In this document: one piece after another, positions 58,710-64,000 of the stretch
How positions within the stretch are numbered: the stretch's first letter is position 1
Layout of the letters: each line of letters begins with the position of its first letter
Assembly (NCBI GenBank): GCA_947650365.1
Contig: OX393555.1
Span: 13,595,550 to 13,659,549 of the forward strand
DNA: 64,000 nucleotides
From: Chamaelirium japonicum
Lineage: Eukaryota; Streptophyta; Magnoliopsida; Liliales; Melanthiaceae
Reading direction: 5' to 3'
Translations under genes and position numbers: made by a program
Notes under the pieces: generated by a model
Database searches by the model: none
Told to the model about the DNA's origin: nothing
The model's input: only the letters and a program-made list of their open reading frames with translations

Positions 58710-58975
58710 ATCATTGTAGAGTTGTTGACAGACACCATTGAAGGAGGTGTAATGGGCCAACGACCACCATTAAAGGAGGTACCTATGGCACAATTGGAGG
58801 AGCTGCCAACGGGCACCATCCAGAGGTACCAACAAACACCATTAGAAGAGGTGCAGATAGGCACTATTGCGGAGATGCCGACAGGTATCATTGTGAAGGT
58901 GTCAATGGGCATCATTGCGGAGGTGCCAACATTCACTGATGGAGAAGGTGCCAATGGGCACATTGGTGGCAACTA
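58710..58975 (+). repeat. Minisatellite, ~24-bp unit, open in frame
   Basis: About ten degenerate units around GAGGTGCCAATGGGCATCATTG. Because 24 is a multiple of 3, an 84-codon frame stays open (58722-58976, with PTGTI / MGIIAEVPT units). There is no evidence that it is a gene. Confidence 0.75.
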
Positions 58976-59715
58976 AGGCCGCATGCACGCCTGCAGTTCT
59001 GCAGGATTCTTTGGGCCGTCAATGGAACCACCTCTCTATTTGAGCAGCCCCCAACACCCCCCGTACCGCGCGCGCGAGTATTTGATCCCGTGTCTAAAAC
59101 CAAAACCCCTATCAACTTAACCACCTGCACTATCTACGACTTGTGTTAAAAATAAGCTTATATTATATATAATATTAAAAACCTAATATAATTACTTTTA
59201 AGTCATCTCTCTTCTTTGTCCGTCGAAGTCGTCCTCTTTTTCGTCCATCCACTCAAGTCGCAGACCTCTCCGGCCACTACCCGAGGCCATGGCGACGGGA
59301 GTTCATCTGCATCGCCCAACGCGCCGCCCTCTCCTCCGTCACCGCTCGCCGATCTACTTGACCAACGCGCTCGCCGATCTACTCGACCGTTTCCGGCCGG
59401 GTATGTGGATCTCACTCGCCGAATTTGATCAACCTTTTCCGGCGGGTGGTGGGACGTCGAATTCACTGGACATTTTCCGGTCTGGTGGTTATCTCCGCCG
59501 GATTTGGTCGACTCACTAAAACCCGACAAAACTCGATACAAAAAACTCGACATTATATAATATATTTTAATATTATATATATATTTAAAAATGGATATCT
59601 AACAAGTTTTGATGACCTTAAAGCTTATCACCAAATAACATGTCATTACAAAACATAAATTATTCTACCGGATCCCGATTTTACCCCAAAAAATACAACG
59701 ATCAAGACTCGAACC
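58976..59715. other. Unassigned
   Basis: A GC-richer patch (59220-59520) has overlapping short frames on both strands and a partial repeat CTCGCCGATCTACT(T/C)GACC at 59345 and 59370. I recognise no domain. Confidence 0.4.
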
Positions 59716-59890
59716 GAGTCACACACCCCAAAAACTCGAGTGACTCGCCCGAGTCACTCGAGTTTTGGTCCGAGTCACTCGAGTTTTGGTCCGAGTAGTT
59801 GCCAAACCGAGTGTTGGACCGAGTCGGATCGAAACTCAGCCGAGTCAAGTCGACTCGGCCGAGTTTCGAGTCGAGTCGGCGAGTTTTAAA
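59716..59890. repeat. CGAGT/ACTCG-rich repeat
   Basis: A 22-base unit (GAGTCACTCGAGTTTTGGTC) is repeated in tandem, then GAGTCG/GACTCG words continue to 59890. This resembles the interior of composition-driven hAT MITEs such as those above, but no ends are visible. Confidence 0.6.
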
Positions 59891-60526
59891 ACAGTGAACA
59901 TTTCTCTCTGACATAAACAATATGTGAAACATTATTGACGTACTGCACCGAGTGATCATTGATTTCTGTACCAAATTTCTGACATCCTTAAGTCACCACC
60001 GTGCCAGACATATGAAGTTCACAAACTATTGAACTACCTAAAAAAATGATTTTCTTCTCTATATTGTAAACTCGACCCTTTAAATCCATTATATATTATA
60101 GAAATTAAAATCAGACTGCGTACAACACACATTTTACTTCTCACATGATCGGGGTTCATGCAGCTGTATGCATGATGCAACAATATGATGGTTAATGTAG
60201 CATCCTCAATTCTCAATTAAAGGGTTGAGCTTTGAGAGTCTTTGCATCATCAATTAAAGGGTTGAGCTTCAAGCACAAATAATTAAAATTTTCAGTTTGA
60301 TAAAGAAATATAGTACATAAGATTTAAATATAGCACATGCACGAACAATTAAGGTCTTACCATTATATTTTCTAAATATATATTATAATATTGGTATACT
60401 TTCATTTGTTTCTAGTGTAGACAAAACTGTTAAAATAGTATACTATTTGTCTTATCATATTTAATATATGCATATTCTAACAATTTCTTTTTGTGTTTGT
60501 AGAAATTTAGTTATATTCAATTCAAA
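59891..60526. other. Upstream region of the right-hand CACTA gene set
   Basis: AT-rich. The phrase CAATTAAAGGGTTGAGCTT occurs twice (60215-60233 and 60250-60268). No CACTA terminus is visible. Confidence 0.45.
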
Positions 60527-61977
60527 ATGAATAGATCTTGGATGTCTAAAAGTAGAAGATCACGAGAATATGAAGATGGGGTTGAAGAATTTATAAACTT
60601 TGCAGCACTCAATGCGAATAATCCTAATTATAGTGAAGAAGCAAAAGTAAAAGTAAAAGTAAAAGCTGTATATGCATTTCCCTTTTGTTTTAGGAATTGT
60701 CTCCTTTGCATTTCTATGGAAATGGTTGCACAAAGTTTGATTTCTACGGAACCTTCATAGCCAGAATGCTATTTCTACCTGAATTGGTGGCCACTCATTT
60801 TCATTGATGTCAAGGATATGGAATTTCATCTTCCATACCAACTTTGCCAAACTTGGGAGTATGGGATATATAGTGAACAAATAGCAATGGCGAACCACCC
60901 GACCTCAGCCAAAAAAGAAGCTTGTCCCTGTTGATAATAGTCAGGCTGAACAATCGGTTAGGTTGTGTATTCGGGGCATGTGAGCTATCCTGCAGTGAAG
61001 TGTGCAATCGATCTTTTCGAAGGATATGATCAATAATTTCAATGGAGGGTAACTTGCATGGTCCCTAGACAACAAGTTTTTCTTGGCTCGACTCCACTTC
61101 ATTTGCTAATATCAATATTTAGATGCTATGAACAAAAAACAACGCACATGGGGTGTGGTGTGCAGGCACATTCAATCAACATGGCTTGATGAGATTCAAG
61201 AGCATGTAGCATCAACTATGGCTATGGTTGTGACTATAGCGTAGCAAACCATTTGGCAGCGTGTAAAGCATTCACATGTTGCTAGCAAAGTATTATCATT
61301 TCGACCAATTCTAAATGTTTATTTTGACTATTTGAATTTATTTGTAAAACTTTCATTTCAGACTTTTTATTTACATATTTCAGACTTTTTATACACAAAT
61401 ATTCTTCTCATAAGAGTTATACAGAATGATAGGCATTCTAAGTTTGTTTAAATTAGTTATCCTATTACTATCTGTGCCTTATAGAAACGTAGTTGTGGAA
61501 TATCTGAGGATATTGATAGGAGCATTCTCTGGAAGATGGCCCATCAAAGAAAAGACGGTGGATATGATGTGGCCACCTTAGAGGTAGTGAGTAAAATTGT
61601 AAGTTTCTCTCCTACTTAAACCAATGATTTAAGATTAAATGAAATTATATTATAATTTACATATTTGCAATATTGTAGGATGATCTAAACCAGCAGCAAA
61701 CTCAGGATGGGACCGTATCCACTATAGGTCCTAATGACATCCTCACTATAGTTTTGTGACACCACGACATTACTTTCATGTCCCTAAAAAAAGCACTAAA
61801 TTGCAAGAGATGGAAGCAGAATTAAAACAATTGAGAAGTGAAAATCATTATTTGAAGCATATGGCTGCCCCTACTACACCTCAGTTTGATGTTAGTAGCT
61901 CAAACATTAACATGGGTCATCAAAAAAAAAAGGTTACTAGATTTTTTCCAAAAAAACTCATTCTGCTTCGATATTAA
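60527..61977 (+). pseudogene. CACTA transposase pieces: transposase-associated domain and Ptta/En/Spm exons
   Basis: The first exon starts MNRSWMSKSRRSREYEDGVE, the beginning of a transposase-associated domain, but the Cys cluster expected after NPNYSEEAK is missing. Degenerate sequence follows. An exon at about 61485-61600 (GISEDIDRSILWKMAHQRKD) and one from 61681 (QQTQDGTVSTIGPNDIL) match the Ptta/En/Spm (Transposase_24) type. A frame change at about 61757 leads to PRHYFHVPKKSTKLQEMEAE, the family's coiled-coil part. The domain order suggests a fused or collapsed TNPD/TNPA region. Confidence 0.65.
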
Positions 61978-62009
61978 TATTTCCTAATTTATTTCCTAAT
62001 TTGTTACAG

Positions 62010-63791
62010 CAAAAACAATTGTATGAGGAGATGGTCATAAAAACTACCCCTCCCATGGATTGCAAAAAAAAAAAAAAGGTATATGTTTTTATTATTTGTA
62101 ATTTATTTTTTTGATATTGGTATTCCCTAATTTGTTTCTTGTTTTGTTACAGGAAAAACAATTTAAGGAAAAAAGGGTCATCAAAAACACTCCCTCGATG
62201 CCACCCATGGATCAAAAAAATAAAATGAAGGTTTAGGATTTTAATTTCCTATTAAAAGTTGTATTGTTTTGTTAATCATATATTCATCATCAATTTTTTT
62301 TATATATTTCTATATAATTCTTTGTTATAGGAAGAAATATGTAAATTGGCAATAGGTTCAATAGAAAATATCGTTGCCCATGGAAGAGTTATAGACTCCC
62401 TTGGGCCCATCCATAACAATCCCTTGGGAGACTCAAATTTAAGGGTGGCTATTGATGTTGGAATAAACATGAGTGCACTTCTTCCAATACCAGTTCCCGG
62501 TGAGATGACTACTGTCAGAGAAGCAATTGGGTCTCATGTGGCTTGGCCCAAACATCTCGTTATAGCGACCCATGATAAGGTGCAATGTTTTTTTTATATC
62601 AATTTCTTCATTATTTTTTAATATATTGATCTGACTCAATTTCATTCATAGGTAGTTTTAACATCAAATACTCCAAATGTTGTCCGTAATCTTAGTAAGT
62701 ATGTGAAACATTTTTTGGTTGATGGTGCTTCCGTCAAGGTTGAATTAGAGAGTGATATTTTTGGGGAGGAAATCACTACTTATCTTCTAAAGGATTCAAT
62801 TTTAGAGTTTTGTGATATGAAAGAGATATCAAATATGTGCATAATATTTTACATAAGGTAAGAAATAAAATATTTGTTTTGTGAACAGTTCAAATATTTT
62901 TTGCATATGATCTTATAGTATTTTTTTATTTTTTTAGGCATCTCTATCAGTTAATAAAAAGAAAAAATTCACAAGATATGTATGGATTTGTTAATCCTAG
63001 TGCCGTATCTACAGCTGCATACGGCAACAAGATTCATGATAGCGCATCGAAAGAGGTTGCAAAGCGTTTGATGGTTTCGAAACCTAATCAACTTATTTTC
63101 ATTCCGTTTAACCCAAGGTAATTATATTGATGTTTATTTTTAACTAATAATACACTGAGCTCATATTCTGACAAATATATACAATTTTAGGTTTCATTGG
63201 ATGTTGATTGTTATCGATCCATCATCAGACACAGTCTATTACTTTGATTCTATGGGAGGGAAGACTATGGATGAAGATATTAAATTGATTGTAAACACGT
63301 AAGTATCTATATTTTTTCACATTTATTTGGAATAGATATTATATATTATATATAATTCGTAAATTGTTTTTTATAGTGGATTTAGAATATATCATGCTCA
63401 AATAATGAAAAGGACAAATAAAAACCCAACTTGGAAAAATATGGAGGTATGCAATTTCGATTATTGTACAAACTTAACATTAAGTAATTTATAAAAAATA
63501 ATTGTCATTTAATAGTGATTGTATATAGTGCCCAATACAGCCCACACATGTTGAATGTGGCTATTATGTAATGAAGTTCATGAAAGACCTTATCGATGAT
63601 CGGGACCTCCTACTAACAATAAAGGTATATCGAATCAAATTATGAGATGTATTAATTTACTAGTAAATTTAATTCTTTCACTTATCTTTTATACAATCTT
63701 GCAGTTTAACAGTAAAAAAACTTACACACAAGCTGAAATTGATGAAGTGCGGTCTGAGTTTGCTCATGCTCTCCAAGAATGTTTAGACTAG
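62010..63791 (+). CDS. CACTA-associated Ulp1 (C48) cysteine protease, spliced
   Basis: A SUMO-protease-like domain of the type found in plant transposons. By-eye exons are 62010-62078, 62153-62230, 62331-62579, 62652-62858, 62938-63117, 63191-63298, 63377-63446, 63529-63624 and 63705-63791, all with GT/AG borders. The 62331 exon (NIVAHGRVIDSLGPIHNNPLG, NMSALLPIPVPGEMTTVREA) is the DUF8039-type region that often precedes this protease. Catalytic residues are visible: His in FHWMLIVID (63191 exon), Asp in YYFDSMGG, Gln in CPIQPTH and Cys in VECGYYVMKFM (63529 exon). The frame stays open across junctions to TAG at 63791. The link to the upstream exons is broken by a frame change, so its own start is unclear. 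The real 5' boundary could be earlier. Confidence 0.78.
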
Positions 63792-64000
63792 TAAGGTACG
63801 TACAATATCTTTTTGTTTATTAGCTTCCTTACTGATTTACACCTCTAATTTGAGAACATTTTTTGTAGAAATTGTTGGGAGAGAAACACAGTACACTCAC
63901 TGCTGAGGTATGGTTACACTTTTATGTTGATGGTTGGCACTCCCCATTTTCTGTTACCATTTAGTCTTATTGACACATTACCCATCAATAATGTGGGCAT
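63792..64000 (+). other. Downstream of the Ulp1 exon, possible 3' UTR exon
   Basis: An acceptor-like TTTTTGTAG at 63861-63869 precedes AAATTGTTGGGAGAGAAACAC and a donor-like GTATGG at 63907. This fits a 3' untranslated exon, but the window ends before it can be judged. Confidence 0.35.

Noticed and set aside
58722-58976. 84-codon frame as a repeat protein gene
   Set aside because: Stays open only because the minisatellite unit is a multiple of 3; no supporting start context, domain or flanking exons.

Overview
This is nuclear DNA of a flowering plant; the species cannot be named from the window. It holds plant-type CACTA (En/Spm) transposons, a long-LTR retrotransposon primed by initiator tRNA-Met, L1-type LINEs, hAT miniature elements, a 5S-derived repeat and one spliced plant UBX-domain gene. 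Nearly everything is repeat sequence. The only recognisable host genes are a UBX-domain protein gene (53519-55471, broken by one stop codon) and a tRNA-Ser(AGA) gene (19567-19647).

Layout. (1) 1-23597: two CACTA elements of one family, nested. The outer one starts before the window and ends at 23597. The inner one (5507-21378, 15.9 kb) sits 12 bp upstream of the outer transposase start codon, in the same orientation, with a 3-bp target duplication (TCT). Both carry a TNPD-like transposase and a TNPA-like (Ptta/En/Spm, Transposase_24) protein on the minus strand, and subterminal arrays of a TACCGACGG/CCGTCGGTA motif. The inner copy also carries about 30 monomers of a 181-bp satellite, a second six-monomer array in reverse orientation between its two genes, and the tRNA-Ser gene. 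(2) 25669-38757: a non-coding LTR retrotransposon of LARD type with target duplication CAACT. Its 5' LTR (6310 bp) is longer than its 3' LTR (4163 bp) because of a 2.1-kb internal tandem duplication. (3) 38763-49900: fragments of LINE ORF2, copia pol and gypsy-like LTRs, two related hAT miniature elements with perfect 8-bp target duplications, a long (TC)n(TA)n microsatellite, two minisatellite arrays (about 67 and 65 bp) and a 5S-rRNA-derived Cassandra-like LTR. (4) 50984-52845: short repeats and a cluster of palindromes. (5) 53519-55471: the UBX gene. (6) 56254-58452: a 2.2-kb LINE that keeps ORF1 but has no ORF2, with a poly(A) tract and a 14-bp target duplication. (7) 60527-64000: a second type of CACTA gene set with a transposase-associated domain, Ptta/En/Spm-type exons and a spliced Ulp1 (C48) protease domain.

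The two nested CACTA elements have complementary damage. The outer transposase has one stop codon late in the gene and has lost its promoter to the insertion. The inner one has a 1-bp deletion and a stop codon in its main exon. On this sequence neither encodes an intact TNPD. Exon boundaries were read by eye from GT/AG positions and alignment between the two copies.
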